This document shows, in pieces, positions 35,368-45,034 of a stretch of DNA of 60,731 bases (within the stretch, counting starts at the first letter, position 1; every line of letters starts with the position of its first letter). The DNA is from Fibrobacter sp. UWP2 (lineage in GTDB: Bacteria > Fibrobacterota > Fibrobacteria > Fibrobacterales > Fibrobacteraceae). A program made the position numbers and the translations under genes. Below the pieces are notes generated by a model. It was not told where the DNA came from. It made no database searches and saw nothing but the letters and a program-made list of their open reading frames with translations. Location: contig NZ_FQYM01000020.1 in the NCBI RefSeq assembly GCF_900141705.1, positions 1 through 60,731 of the forward strand, read 5' to 3'.

Positions 35368-38300
35368 CTACTTCTTGGTCTTGCCGTGACGAACACCCCA
35401 GACTTCGGCCGAGGAGCCGGAAGACTGCTTGTTCTGCTTGCCGAAGGCACCTAGATTGACATAGGAGCTCCACTTCACAATGTAAGCGCCGGAACCCACC
35501 ATACGGTTATTCTGAGCCGTCATGTTCCAAGAAATGTATACGTTCTTGTTTTCGTCAAAGCAGGTCTTGCCCTCACCAAAGTACTTCTCGTCGGTGCAAA
35601 GGATCTTTTCGTCCTTGTGGACCACGAAGGCACCCAGGTTGGTGAACACATCCATTTCGTAGTAGAAGTACACGTCCTGAGGCTTCACATTGGCATAGAT
35701 TTCCTTGGACTTCCACAAGGACTTCATGTCCATCTTAAGGAACTTGCCCAAAGTATTGGGGAAGTTGACCTTCACAGAGTCCAGGTTCCACTTGGCCGGA
35801 ATGAAGGTCGCTTCAAACGACGGTCCCTTCGCCTTTTCAGGGTCAGACATGGCGATGTTGATGGAGGCGTCGTTAAGTTCTGCGGCACCTTCAATAAGCA
35901 CCCACGGGCTCGGCAAGCGATTGCCCCTGTTGAGTTGCGGGTCGTAATCCGTCGGAGAGTTCCAGGTATAAGAGGCATCCGCAGTGGGACGGAGAACTGC
36001 AGTCTCGGCGATACTTACGGTATCGGACCACAGGACCTCATCAGCAGCAACGCGGAAGCGGACATAGTCACCTACGTGCGGAGAAGGTCTCTGAACATCA
36101 TTGTTCGTAAAGAGGATCTTCACCGTATCCTTTGCGGTCGTAAAGCCGGTCTTGGAAACTGCAGCCCTGTAGCGAGCCGAAGCGCCGAGTTCCGTTGCCG
36201 TGTTCAGGTAGAACTGGAAGCCTTCCATACTATAGCTGCTGTTCAAAACTGCCGGTTCAGAGAGCACCACAGTCATCACGTCAAGGTCGCTACCATCAGC
36301 AGAAGGCATCACCTGGGCAGAAAGGATAATCGGAGCAATACGGTCAGTCATGTTCTGTCCGAACGAAGCCTTGACTTCCTTGCCCTTCCACTTATACTGC
36401 GTGAACGAAGCCACCTTATTGGGAGTAGCACCGCCCTTCACTTTCGTTTTGACCTTAGAAGAGAACGCTTCATTTTCACCCAAGCTAAAGCCAATGGAAA
36501 CATGGTCCAAGCTCTTGGCATAGGCGGCCTGCACGGCGGCAGCATCAAATGTATGAGAGCAGAACAGCACAGAATCCTTCGGGTTAGACGAAAGTCCCAT
36601 CGCAAACGGGTTGATCTTTTTGAGGTTATCGTCATCGAAGTTAATGCAAACGAAGCTGGGCACAGAGTCAGGATCAATGGGACGGTCATAGGTAATGGCG
36701 ATGGAGTCGCCAAAGCCATCCAGGTACTTTTGTTCCTTGGCATAGTACGGGCTCGGGATTTCCATTTCCTTTTCGGAGACCTTGCCGTAAACGTCAAAGA
36801 TGTCGGCCACAACCGGCATAGGTGCCGGAGGCGGATAGAAGTGCATGTTGCCATAGGCATCGGCAATGCTCGCATTATCCAAGCTGGCCACCGTAATCAC
36901 GCCTGCATCGGGGGAGGCAATTTTCTTGTTGGAGCGAATTGTCGCAACTGCCACACCATTCGCGAATACCGGGTCACCGTAAGGCGTTACAATGCCATCC
37001 GATTTCGCGACAATCGCAATCGGGAAGTTGCAATCCACGCAAAGGCTATTGGTAATCGGGTCAGTCGCAATGAGGTAGAGGTCCACATCGGAGCCCACCC
37101 AGTGGAAGTATTCTTCACCAGACTCATCCACGTCCGGGTCCCCAATAGACGGATTCCAAGTCAGCACCTCGCCCGTTGTCGGGTCGGTCGAAGCCGGGGT
37201 GGCGAACTGGATTGTCGGGGCATAGAAGCTGAACACGGCCTTGGTTGCCGGGGCAACAGACAAGGTACAAGTCTTTACCGGTTCCGTACCCAAAGTGGCA
37301 AGCGGAATCGTTACCCAGAGGGTATCGATACCCGTGGCATTAATCACTCGGGACAAGCTGGCAATTTGCGTCGTGCCCGTTTCAGAATCAAATATGTTCA
37401 CACCGGCGGTAGCCGAGAGCGTATAAGGCTGACCTGCCGCAGAGAACAAGTCGACGTCTCCATCCATGGGAGCCGAGATGTACAGCGGGATGCGATTGCC
37501 AGCAAGGGCCTTGTCTTTATATTCCCACTTGGTGCCCGTCGGGTACGCCGCTTCTTCGTTATCGGTATTGACGAACACCACGTCTTCGGTAATCACATTA
37601 GTGCTACCCTTGACCTTGAAGTTGTAATAAGTCGTCTTGCCGTTCACCTCGACGTACAAGCGATAGGAGCCCGGAGGCAGGGTAATCTTGTCGGGGTAAA
37701 CCACCGGAGCCTTCGGATTTGTGAGGTCGATGCCGCCCTTGTTAACAACACCCGGGGTCAAAACACCACCGCCCGGAATGTCGTCGCCGTTACGCTTCTT
37801 GATGGTGTAATTGACGGTTGCCGAAATCTTGTCACCGCATTCAATGGTCGACTGTTCGCCAACAGAACCACTCTGGCCGAGTGCGATCGAGGCGCAGTCG
37901 CCACCACCGGTAGTTTCAACGCAAAGGTTCATCTTCAAGCCGTCATTAGCCACTTTCTCCATATCAAAATCAAGACCGGTGGATTGCTTGATGTACATGT
38001 TCGTCTTGATAATGACGTTACTCATCGTAGTACGGCGGTCGCAGAAGAAGATGTCAATCGGGTAATCCTGTCCAGGAACCAGGAAGCCATCACCATAGGT
38101 CCTGTTCAAGTTCTTGAGCACCACGTGACCCGGTGCGGCAAGGTGGGCGCCACCGTTGTCCACAGCAATCTTCTTGTTAATGAACACCCAAATGTCGTCG
38201 TCACCGCGGAAGGTGAATTCCTGGCTTTCGTTGTAAGTAAACGTGGCATGGGATTCAAAGCAGAAATGCTGGTTGCGCTTCTCGTCGGTCGCATAGTCGG

Positions 38301-39780
38301 AGCGGGCGCCCCAACGCATAAAGTTGGGGTCGCAGTAGCGTCCCCAGCACCAGATCTTGCCCACGGGGACTTCGTCGCCATTCGCGAACAAGCCTTCGCA
38401 GTCACTCTTGGCGCCATCGGTCACAGACCAGCCCGGAGTGGAGCAATAATAATCGAGGGGCGTGCCGAGAGTCGTTTCGGCAGTGTTCGGCACAGGACCC
38501 GCAGCAGGTCTCTTGGTACGGGCAACCGCAAGGGGGCCCCAGCCATTGACCACACCGGCATCGGTGCTGTTTTCAAGCGGAGAGAAGCCGCCAATCAAAT
38601 CGTTGGTAATCATGGAGTCGGAGTCAAAGCCCCAACGAGTATCGGTACCGTAGCGGCGGAAGGGCATGTCGTAGCACTGCACTTCGTTCTTGCCCTGCGT
38701 GTAGTTGAAGAGGGTAGCAAAGTTCGTCGCATTGCCAAAGCACTTGATGGCGTAGGCGTTGGAAGCATTGAACTGGGGCTTGCCGTCGGCACCCAAGTCC
38801 GTCATCACAATACCGTGACGCACACCCGTGCAAGAACCAAAGCCAGTATCGTCGCCATCGTCCGTGAACAACGGGTTCACGCTGCCGTCGGTATCGTAAA
38901 TCACAGCGGCAAGGTTGAATGTGCATCGAGAATTGTCACCAGGTTCAGGAACACCCGGGTCGATTGTATACCAACCCTGGCTCTGGTCGTCAATCCAGTC
39001 GTTGTCGTCGGGGATAAAATAAAGCTTGTCGGTGGAGAACGCATCGTAGAGCATCTTGAGGTTCACCGGCGTAGCGACTTCTTCGGCGCCCCATAGGCCG
39101 TTGCGACCCAGCTGCACCTCGGGCTTGTTCTTGAGGTAGAGAACCACATCCTCAGGAGCTTCTTCGAAGACCATGCCCACCCAGCCGCACATTTCTTGCG
39201 AGGGAGTCATAGCGGTATCCTTCTTAACGCCCCTAGCATTCGTGTAGCTAATCATGACTTCATCAGACTGCCATTCCTTTTCGTCGGGAACGAGGGCATA
39301 GAAGAACTTCGAATCGGGCGGAGTCGAACCAGTATAGGTAGTACCCGGATTAAGTGCGTTGTCTGTGATATAAACCGTTGCTCCGGCACCCGGGCATGCA
39401 ATGCCTATATCGGGAGATCCACCGGGACGACCCGCGACAATCTTGTCGTAAGTAGTCTTGTTGATGCTTCGCACGCCAGGGTAGTCAATAGCGACACTGT
39501 CCGAGGTCGTATAAACAATGAACGAAGCCGATGCGTTACCCGTAATGGTTTCGAGGTTTACTATGTAGTAACCAGTTTCCGCATCCAACGCGGAAGCAAG
39601 GATTTTGTTTTCTGTGTTACCATAGTAAATGTTTACATCTGGCCAAGTGGACGGCACGCGAATATAGGCCATACCTTCACACTGAGCCCAGACTCCTTGC
39701 ACCCCTGCAAGGAGAATCATCATACCCAAAACAAACCCCAGAAGGGATGTTCTCTTTTTCTTCATATGTGTTCTATCCAT
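35368..39780 (-). CDS. Giant exported protein with fibro-slime domain
   Basis: This 1470-residue protein has a signal peptide (about 33 residues), a starch-binding-like opening (MAYIRVPSTWPDVNIYYG), and a fibro-slime-type domain around residues 430-620 with CFESHATFTYNESQEF, GDDDIWVFIN, the Gly-Gly-His core DNGGAH, and DIFFCDRR. The rest is beta-rich repeats with YDRPIDPDSV-type segments resembling Big/IPT-like domains. Fibro-slime proteins are known in Fibrobacter and slime moulds and have been proposed to bind surfaces. A GGAG site lies 7 nt before the ATG. It is monocistronic. Confidence 0.85.
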   Translation of the reverse strand: MDRTHMKKKRTSLLGFVLGMMILLAGVQGVWAQCEGMAYIRVPSTWPDVNIYYGNTENKILASALDAETGYYIVNLETITGNASASFIVYTTSDSVAIDYPGVRSINKTTYDKIVAGRPGGSPDIGIACPGAGATVYITDNALNPGTTYTGSTPPDSKFFYALVPDEKEWQSDEVMISYTNARGVKKDTAMTPSQEMCGWVGMVFEEAPEDVVLYLKNKPEVQLGRNGLWGAEEVATPVNLKMLYDAFSTDKLYFIPDDNDWIDDQSQGWYTIDPGVPEPGDNSRCTFNLAAVIYDTDGSVNPLFTDDGDDTGFGSCTGVRHGIVMTDLGADGKPQFNASNAYAIKCFGNATNFATLFNYTQGKNEVQCYDMPFRRYGTDTRWGFDSDSMITNDLIGGFSPLENSTDAGVVNGWGPLAVARTKRPAAGPVPNTAETTLGTPLDYYCSTPGWSVTDGAKSDCEGLFANGDEVPVGKIWCWGRYCDPNFMRWGARSDYATDEKRNQHFCFESHATFTYNESQEFTFRGDDDIWVFINKKIAVDNGGAHLAAPGHVVLKNLNRTYGDGFLVPGQDYPIDIFFCDRRTTMSNVIIKTNMYIKQSTGLDFDMEKVANDGLKMNLCVETTGGGDCASIALGQSGSVGEQSTIECGDKISATVNYTIKKRNGDDIPGGGVLTPGVVNKGGIDLTNPKAPVVYPDKITLPPGSYRLYVEVNGKTTYYNFKVKGSTNVITEDVVFVNTDNEEAAYPTGTKWEYKDKALAGNRIPLYISAPMDGDVDLFSAAGQPYTLSATAGVNIFDSETGTTQIASLSRVINATGIDTLWVTIPLATLGTEPVKTCTLSVAPATKAVFSFYAPTIQFATPASTDPTTGEVLTWNPSIGDPDVDESGEEYFHWVGSDVDLYLIATDPITNSLCVDCNFPIAIVAKSDGIVTPYGDPVFANGVAVATIRSNKKIASPDAGVITVASLDNASIADAYGNMHFYPPPAPMPVVADIFDVYGKVSEKEMEIPSPYYAKEQKYLDGFGDSIAITYDRPIDPDSVPSFVCINFDDDNLKKINPFAMGLSSNPKDSVLFCSHTFDAAAVQAAYAKSLDHVSIGFSLGENEAFSSKVKTKVKGGATPNKVASFTQYKWKGKEVKASFGQNMTDRIAPIILSAQVMPSADGSDLDVMTVVLSEPAVLNSSYSMEGFQFYLNTATELGASARYRAAVSKTGFTTAKDTVKILFTNNDVQRPSPHVGDYVRFRVAADEVLWSDTVSIAETAVLRPTADASYTWNSPTDYDPQLNRGNRLPSPWVLIEGAAELNDASINIAMSDPEKAKGPSFEATFIPAKWNLDSVKVNFPNTLGKFLKMDMKSLWKSKEIYANVKPQDVYFYYEMDVFTNLGAFVVHKDEKILCTDEKYFGEGKTCFDENKNVYISWNMTAQNNRMVGSGAYIVKWSSYVNLGAFGKQNKQSSGSSAEVWGVRHGKTKK

Positions 39781-40068
39781 TTTGGTTCTCCAGCCAATAG
39801 CACAACAAAAAGACCGGCTTCTTGCGATGCCACACCGCCTTGAAATTTACCCTTTTCTTTTGGAAAACGGCACATTTTTTTTCAATTTATTAAATAAATA
39901 TCGTTTACAAAAGTGCACATTGTGATTCTGTATACAATTCGGCTTGTTTAATCACACATTTTTGCAAAATGGCCGTAAAATCTTGTTTACAAGCCTTGAC
40001 AAAAGCGAGGCGCCCGATGTAAAGTGCGTCATTTTTAATTAGATTTCCTTGTGTAATTGGAGACGCAA

Positions 40069-40953
40069 ATGCAGGACATTGACCAGACCATCGCCACGCC
40101 GGGCAAAACGCTACAGTTCAAGAAATTCGAGCTCCGCCCGCACTTGATAGTCTTGTACCCCCAGACGCAGTTCAAGCAGATTCCGCTCGAGAACGGGACC
40201 GTTGTTTTGGGTCGCGGGCAGGATGCCGACATCAAGCTCGACGATGAACTAATCAGCCGCAAACACTGTTCTTTGTCCTTTGACGGTAAGTCGGTGACAG
40301 TCAATGACTTAGGGAGCACCAACGGAACTTTTGTGGATGGGCAGCAGGTACAAAAATGCACCCTGGAAACAGACAACCGGTTGCAAATTGGCAAGATGGT
40401 CCTGAAAATCGACTTCAAGGACCGCGCCGAAGAGGAATTCGACCGAGAGCTGTTCGAGGCGGCCACCATGGACCCGCTCACCAAGATCTCGAACCGCCGC
40501 ACGTTCTTTGACCGCGCCCTCGGCGAACTCGCGCTTGCCCGCCGCAACAACTTTTATGTACACACCATCATGGTGGACGCCGACCACTTTAAGCACGTGA
40601 ACGACACCTGGGGCCACCAGGCGGGCGACATGGTGCTCAAGCAAATCGCACACATCCTCAAAGAAGAAAAGCGCGAATCCGACCTGCTGGCACGCTACGG
40701 CGGCGAGGAATTCGTACTGCTCTTGGCGGGGGTCGGCCCCGAGGACGCCAAAAAAAGCGCCGAGCGCCTGCGCATGGCCGTGGAACGTCACCGCTTTTGC
40801 TGGAACGACGTCATTGTTCCGGTGACCATTTCCCTTGGGCTTGCAAGCAAACTCGGAGCCGAAGTCCCGACCGTCGAGGAGATGATCGCCGAGAGCGACA
40901 AGCTGCTCTACATCGCCAAGGAAGGCGGCCGCAATCAGGTCGCCACCACCTAA
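40069..40953 (+). CDS. Diguanylate cyclase with N-terminal FHA domain
   Basis: This 294-residue protein has an FHA domain (about 30-115) with GRGQDADIKLDD, ISRKHC and NDLGSTNGTF, then a GGDEF domain with the active site GGEEF and an upstream RESD matching the RxxD inhibitory site. It probably makes cyclic di-GMP in response to a phosphothreonine partner recognised by the FHA domain. ATG 40069 is chosen because GGAG lies 6 nt before it. The 288-bp region before it (39781-40068) holds only AT-rich promoter sequence. Confidence 0.92.
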   Translation: MQDIDQTIATPGKTLQFKKFELRPHLIVLYPQTQFKQIPLENGTVVLGRGQDADIKLDDELISRKHCSLSFDGKSVTVNDLGSTNGTFVDGQQVQKCTLETDNRLQIGKMVLKIDFKDRAEEEFDRELFEAATMDPLTKISNRRTFFDRALGELALARRNNFYVHTIMVDADHFKHVNDTWGHQAGDMVLKQIAHILKEEKRESDLLARYGGEEFVLLLAGVGPEDAKKSAERLRMAVERHRFCWNDVIVPVTISLGLASKLGAEVPTVEEMIAESDKLLYIAKEGGRNQVATT

Positions 40954-41024
40954 ATTTCTCTATTTCATGTAGTTTTCGCCCCAGGGCGGCTCTTGACTGA
41001 GGCCCCAAAGGAGCGTTTTCCCTC

Positions 41025-41088
41025 CACTTTTAGCCCGAGCGGTCACAGGGCTTAACAGAGTGTTTTAGATCACTTTTAGCCCGAGCGG
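41025..41088. repeat. 18-bp direct repeat upstream of the TIGR02147 gene
   Basis: CACTTTTAGCCCGAGCGG occurs at 41025-41042 and again at 41071-41088, a period of 46 bp, in the 166-bp gap between the cyclase and the TIGR02147 gene. Both copies are exact. The position is suitable for regulatory binding sites of the adjacent regulator. Confidence 0.7.
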
Positions 41089-41119
41089 GCGCTTCTGTTC
41101 TCAAAAAAGTTCTCACTTA

Positions 41120-41983
41120 ATGGAAAAATTTGTTATATTAGGGAACGTGGAAAACTATATAGACATCTACCAGTTCACGCACTTCCGCAAATACCTGGAA
41201 GAGTACCAGGCGGCGCGAGTCCAAAAGGACCCCGAATTCACGCGCACCGGAATCTGCAACATGCTCGGGCTCCCCAAGACCCGCAGCTACTTTGCCGACG
41301 TACTCCGCGGCAAAAAGGTCTCGCCCCGCATGGTGGCGAAGTTCATCGAGATTCTGGGGCTCGACCGCAAGGCCGCCAAATACTTCGAGACCATGGTCCA
41401 ACTGGACCAGGCCAAGACGGACACCGCCCGCAAGGCCGCCATGGACGAGCTTCTGGCGCAGCACCCAAACCCACAGCACATTTTAAACACCGACGCCTAC
41501 GACTATTACAACCACTGGTACAACAGCGCCCTCTTTGCCATCCTCGACGCCATGGACGTGGCCGATGACTTGGCGCCCGTTCAAAAGCGCATTTTCCCGA
41601 AGGTTCCCATAGGCAAACTCAAGGATTCCCTCGCCCTGCTCGAGAGGCTAGGGCTTGCCCGCAAAAACGAAGAAGGTTTTTGGAAACCCACCAAGGAGAG
41701 CATCAGCAGCGGGCCGTACAACAACGCGGAACTTGTAAAGCAGTACCAACTGCAATGCTTTGAGCTCTCGAAGCAGGCGCTCATTACACCGCCCAAGCAG
41801 CCGACAGTGATGTCCACCCTCACCTTCAGCATCTCCAGCGAGGCGTACAAAAAACTGGAAGAAGAGCTGCAGCGGTTCAAGGCGAACGCAAGGCGCATCA
41901 TCGGCGAGGACAAGCAAAAGGCCGACGGAGTCTACCAAATGAATCTGCACCTGTTCTCGAATTTGGACCCGGAGGGGAAGTAA
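41120..41983 (+). CDS. TIGR02147-family DNA-binding regulator
   Basis: This protein of up to 287 residues matches the TIGR02147/DUF4423 family, which as I recall is expanded in Fibrobacter: YIDIYQFTHFRKYLEEYQ at the start, a helix-turn-helix-like region ICNMLGLPKTRSYFADVLRGKK, and a C-terminal domain with TFSISSEAYKKLEEELQRF. The start may be GTG at 41147, because family members begin close to that point. The last base of its stop codon region overlaps the next ATG (TAATG), so it is coupled to the lipoprotein gene. The DNA target is unknown. Confidence 0.82.
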   Translation: MEKFVILGNVENYIDIYQFTHFRKYLEEYQAARVQKDPEFTRTGICNMLGLPKTRSYFADVLRGKKVSPRMVAKFIEILGLDRKAAKYFETMVQLDQAKTDTARKAAMDELLAQHPNPQHILNTDAYDYYNHWYNSALFAILDAMDVADDLAPVQKRIFPKVPIGKLKDSLALLERLGLARKNEEGFWKPTKESISSGPYNNAELVKQYQLQCFELSKQALITPPKQPTVMSTLTFSISSEAYKKLEEELQRFKANARRIIGEDKQKADGVYQMNLHLFSNLDPEGK

Positions 41984-43542
41984 TGTTTGGATGTGAGAAA
42001 AAAAATGTGAAATGGGCGCTGACCCTGACGGCTGCAGGACTCCTTGCGGGGTGCAGCGACAACACGAGCACCGCAGGCGTCATCAGCGAGACAGAATCGG
42101 GCAAGACCATCGCGGGCATCGTGACGGACTTTGACGGCAACACCATCAAGGGCGCCAAAGTCGCCCTCATGCGGAGTGACTTCATCGCCGTGAGAGGCAA
42201 TCCCGAAATGGAGACGACCACCGACGATTCCGGGAAATTCTCTTTTGAAGATATAAAAAGCGACTCCTTCAACATCCAGGTCTCATCCGACGGATTGCTG
42301 GACTTCAGGAATATTCTCGACATCACGAAGCTTGAGGATTCCGTCTATCGCTTTGAGGTCTCCGAAGGCTCGAACCTGAAGCTGGAACTGAACGCCTACG
42401 ACCTCGCTCTTGGCGACACGATATGCATCGACGGCTCGCTGAACTGCTTCATCGTAAATTCCGAAGACGTGGACCGTGGCTACATACTGGCCGATGGCAT
42501 TCCCAGTGCTTATTTTGAAAAAATCACCATCATGACTGCAGAAGGCGAAACGGAGACGGATTCCGTCTACTGGAGCTTCCGCTCTGAAGACACCCTCCTT
42601 GTGACCAGGGACAAGCCCGGCTATTTGGTGGGACTCCGCAAAATGACATTCAACGACAGTGTCGTGGCAACCCTCAAGGCCATGGATTCAAGCATCACGC
42701 TGAAGCACATTCCCATCTTGGTGGAAAGCAAGTCCGAAACAGTCCCAACCCTGATCGATGCCAACGGCTACGAAATCGATTACCTGCTGGATGCAAAATC
42801 CGTCAAGGGAAAAGAAGTGTTGCTGATGGACCTTCCCGAAATTTCAGCAAACATGCTGGACGGAAACGTATTAAGCCTGCGCGAAATCGAGCCCACCTAC
42901 CTTTCCCTCGGGCCCCACCCCTACACCTTTTACAACCTGGACGCATACGACAGCGAAGGCTACTACGGAACCGGCCTGCACCTGGATTCAACAAAAAAGG
43001 ACCTTACGCTCCATAAATATGCCGATGGATTCCCGCTGTTCGAAGACGGAAGTCTAGGATTCAGTTTTTGGATCAAGGGAGAAGCCCCTGCCGACACCGG
43101 GTTCACTATCTTTTCATCTACACCCTCCGTCAACGGAGGCTTTGAAATCAGGCAATGTTCAAAGGACCCCGCCACCATCTGCACAAGAATCTATAGTGGA
43201 CTTGAATCCGCATCCACCGACACGACCCTCTACGGAAGCGCCAAAATTCTCGATGGTTCCTGGCACCACTACTTTGTCGTTTTTGTGCAAAAGCACCTGA
43301 CCATTGCCGTTGACGGGAAAACCATCCGCAACACCGATATCAAAATTAGCGACGATTTTTCTGAATCGCAGTTCAACATTGATATCGGAGGGAAAAACGC
43401 CTTCAATGGAGAAATCGACGAAATCTTCCTCACGTCTTTCGACGATTCCATCCGGGCCAAAGGCGACACCACCTGGCAGCAACTGCAAAGCTGGCTCAGC
43501 GTTTTTTACGGGTTGCAAAAAGAACCCGCCATCCTAGACTAG
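41983..43542 (+). CDS. Lipoprotein with carboxypeptidase-like regulatory and LamG-like domains
   Basis: This 519-residue protein has a lipoprotein signal (lipobox LAGC at about residue 23), a transthyretin-like fold starting GIVTDFDGNTIKGAKVAL and ending near residue 110, an undefined middle, and a C-terminal concanavalin/LamG-like jelly roll (LGFSFWIKG.., DGSWHHYFVVFV, GEIDEIFLTSF). It probably sits on the cell surface and binds glycan. The gene overlaps its TIGR02147 partner by one base, so the pair is translationally coupled. Confidence 0.78.
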   Translation: MFGCEKKNVKWALTLTAAGLLAGCSDNTSTAGVISETESGKTIAGIVTDFDGNTIKGAKVALMRSDFIAVRGNPEMETTTDDSGKFSFEDIKSDSFNIQVSSDGLLDFRNILDITKLEDSVYRFEVSEGSNLKLELNAYDLALGDTICIDGSLNCFIVNSEDVDRGYILADGIPSAYFEKITIMTAEGETETDSVYWSFRSEDTLLVTRDKPGYLVGLRKMTFNDSVVATLKAMDSSITLKHIPILVESKSETVPTLIDANGYEIDYLLDAKSVKGKEVLLMDLPEISANMLDGNVLSLREIEPTYLSLGPHPYTFYNLDAYDSEGYYGTGLHLDSTKKDLTLHKYADGFPLFEDGSLGFSFWIKGEAPADTGFTIFSSTPSVNGGFEIRQCSKDPATICTRIYSGLESASTDTTLYGSAKILDGSWHHYFVVFVQKHLTIAVDGKTIRNTDIKISDDFSESQFNIDIGGKNAFNGEIDEIFLTSFDDSIRAKGDTTWQQLQSWLSVFYGLQKEPAILD

Positions 43543-43572
43543 AATCTGTTTATTCCTGATTCTTTGTGATTG

Positions 43573-43605
43573 TCGCCGCACTCTTGCGGCGATATCTTTG
43601 TATAT
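43573..43605 (+). terminator. Probable terminator after the lipoprotein gene
   Basis: The stem TCGCCGCA/TGCGGCGA (43573-43580 with 43585-43592) has a 4-nt loop and is followed by a T-rich but interrupted tract. It lies just before the ferredoxin gene. Confidence 0.6.
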
Positions 43606-43613
43606 TTTCCTTT

Positions 43614-43808
43614 ATGAAACGTCTCGTTCACGACAAAAGCAAATGCCTGCAGTGCGCCGGCTGTGTGGGCTTGTGCCCGCAAATGGCACTCGACATGTAC
43701 AATCTGGACTTGCAGATTGACCAGGGGAAATGCATCCGCTGTGGCTTGTGCACCAGGGCATGCCCCGTAGGCGCCCTCACCATCAGGGAGGTGGACGATG
43801 CTCAGTAA
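43614..43808 (+). CDS. Small 2[4Fe-4S] ferredoxin
   Basis: This 64-residue protein has two clusters of the form C-x2-C-x2-C-x3-C-P: CLQCAGCVGLCP and CIRCGLCTRACP. It is therefore an 8Fe ferredoxin. It overlaps the next flavoprotein gene by 11 bp and is most likely its electron donor. The ATG at 43614 is the only start that avoids the hydrophobic upstream frame. Confidence 0.93.
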   Translation: MKRLVHDKSKCLQCAGCVGLCPQMALDMYNLDLQIDQGKCIRCGLCTRACPVGALTIREVDDAQ

Positions 43809-44997
43809 CCATTACGACGTGATTGTGATTGGTGCGGGGCCAGGAGGCTCCGTGGCGGCTCGCAACCTGGCCCGTTTTGGCCACAAGGTGTTGCTCATCG
43901 AAAAACGCGAACGCATTGGCTATCCCGTGCGCTGCGGAGAGGCGAGCACCAACCTCGAGGATTTGCAAACCTACGGTCCTGTGGACGAAGACTGCATCGA
44001 GTCAATTATCAACGGGCTTTTCATTTACGGACCCGACGGCGTGAACATCGAAGTTCCCAAGCCGAATACGGGCATTATGCTCAACCGCCTCAAGTTTGAC
44101 CCCTGCCTTGCCAAGCTTGCCGAGAACGACGGCGCCGAACTGGTGACGCTCGCCCGGGCAACGTACGTTTCGGATGTCGAGAACGGCGTGCGCAAAATGC
44201 GCATCGCCTGTGGGCAGGGCGCAGGGGAACGCATCGAAGAAGTCACCGCCAAAATGGTCATTGCCGCCGACGGCGTCGAGAGCCTTGTCGGTCGCATGGT
44301 CGGTTTAAAATGCGGCCAGCTACCGGGCAGCACCTGCACCGGCGTCGACATCGAGGTCCAGGGGCTTTTGACCAAGCCCGACTACCTCACCTTTTGGCAG
44401 GGCCACGACTTTATCAACGACGGTTACATCTGGAGCTTCCCCAAGCAAAAGAGCAACGTCACGAACTTTGGCGCAGGCTTTTTGGTGCCCAAGGCGGGCC
44501 AGCCGAACATCCTCGACGTGACGATGGAATGGCTGAACAAGCTTTACCCGGGGGCAAAAATCAACCACGTGGTCGGAGGGCTCGTGCCTGTATCGAGCAC
44601 GCTCAAGAGCTACACGCTCGACCGCTTTGCCCTCGTCGGCGACGCCGCCCACCACACGAACCCGCTCACCGGGGGCGGCATCGCGGCCGCCATGCGGGCC
44701 GGACGGTTCTGCGCGCAGACCGTCCACGAGGGCCTCACCACGGGCAGCGGCGACGCAGGCAACCTCACCGCCAAGTACCTCAAGACCTACGAAAAGCGCT
44801 GTTACAACTACTTTGGCAAAACGCACGACTTTGAGTTCAAGTTCCGCAGGTTCCTTTTGGCACTAAACAAGCAGGAACAGGTCGGGCTCTACAAGGTCCT
44901 GCAGGGATTCGCCCTGAGCGGGTACAAAAAGAGCGCCTTCCTCAAAACTCCCATGCAGACCGCCAAATACCTTTACAAGTTCTGGAAGTTCAAATAA
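43798..44997 (+). CDS. Geranylgeranyl-reductase-family flavoprotein
   Basis: This 399-residue FAD enzyme has the nucleotide-binding motif GAGPGGS (residues 12-18), the PVRCGEA motif containing the family cysteine, YIWSFPK, and ALVGDAAHHTNPLTGGGI. These fit the geranylgeranyl reductase family, which saturates isoprenoid double bonds in lipids or quinones. The overlapping ferredoxin gene suggests ferredoxin as reductant. In a bacterium of this kind the target could be the menaquinone side chain or a carrier lipid, which is inference. Confidence 0.88.
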   Translation: MLSNHYDVIVIGAGPGGSVAARNLARFGHKVLLIEKRERIGYPVRCGEASTNLEDLQTYGPVDEDCIESIINGLFIYGPDGVNIEVPKPNTGIMLNRLKFDPCLAKLAENDGAELVTLARATYVSDVENGVRKMRIACGQGAGERIEEVTAKMVIAADGVESLVGRMVGLKCGQLPGSTCTGVDIEVQGLLTKPDYLTFWQGHDFINDGYIWSFPKQKSNVTNFGAGFLVPKAGQPNILDVTMEWLNKLYPGAKINHVVGGLVPVSSTLKSYTLDRFALVGDAAHHTNPLTGGGIAAAMRAGRFCAQTVHEGLTTGSGDAGNLTAKYLKTYEKRCYNYFGKTHDFEFKFRRFLLALNKQEQVGLYKVLQGFALSGYKKSAFLKTPMQTAKYLYKFWKFK

Positions 44998-45034
44998 GCC
45001 GTTTTCGGCGGCATCCCGTGCCCCAAGTGAACGA

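Noticed and set aside
35617-39096. A 1159-codon open frame on the plus strand opposite the fibro-slime gene
   Set aside because: It is antisense to a gene with a clear signal peptide and domain, and its composition (Arg/His/Val) is typical of shadow frames.
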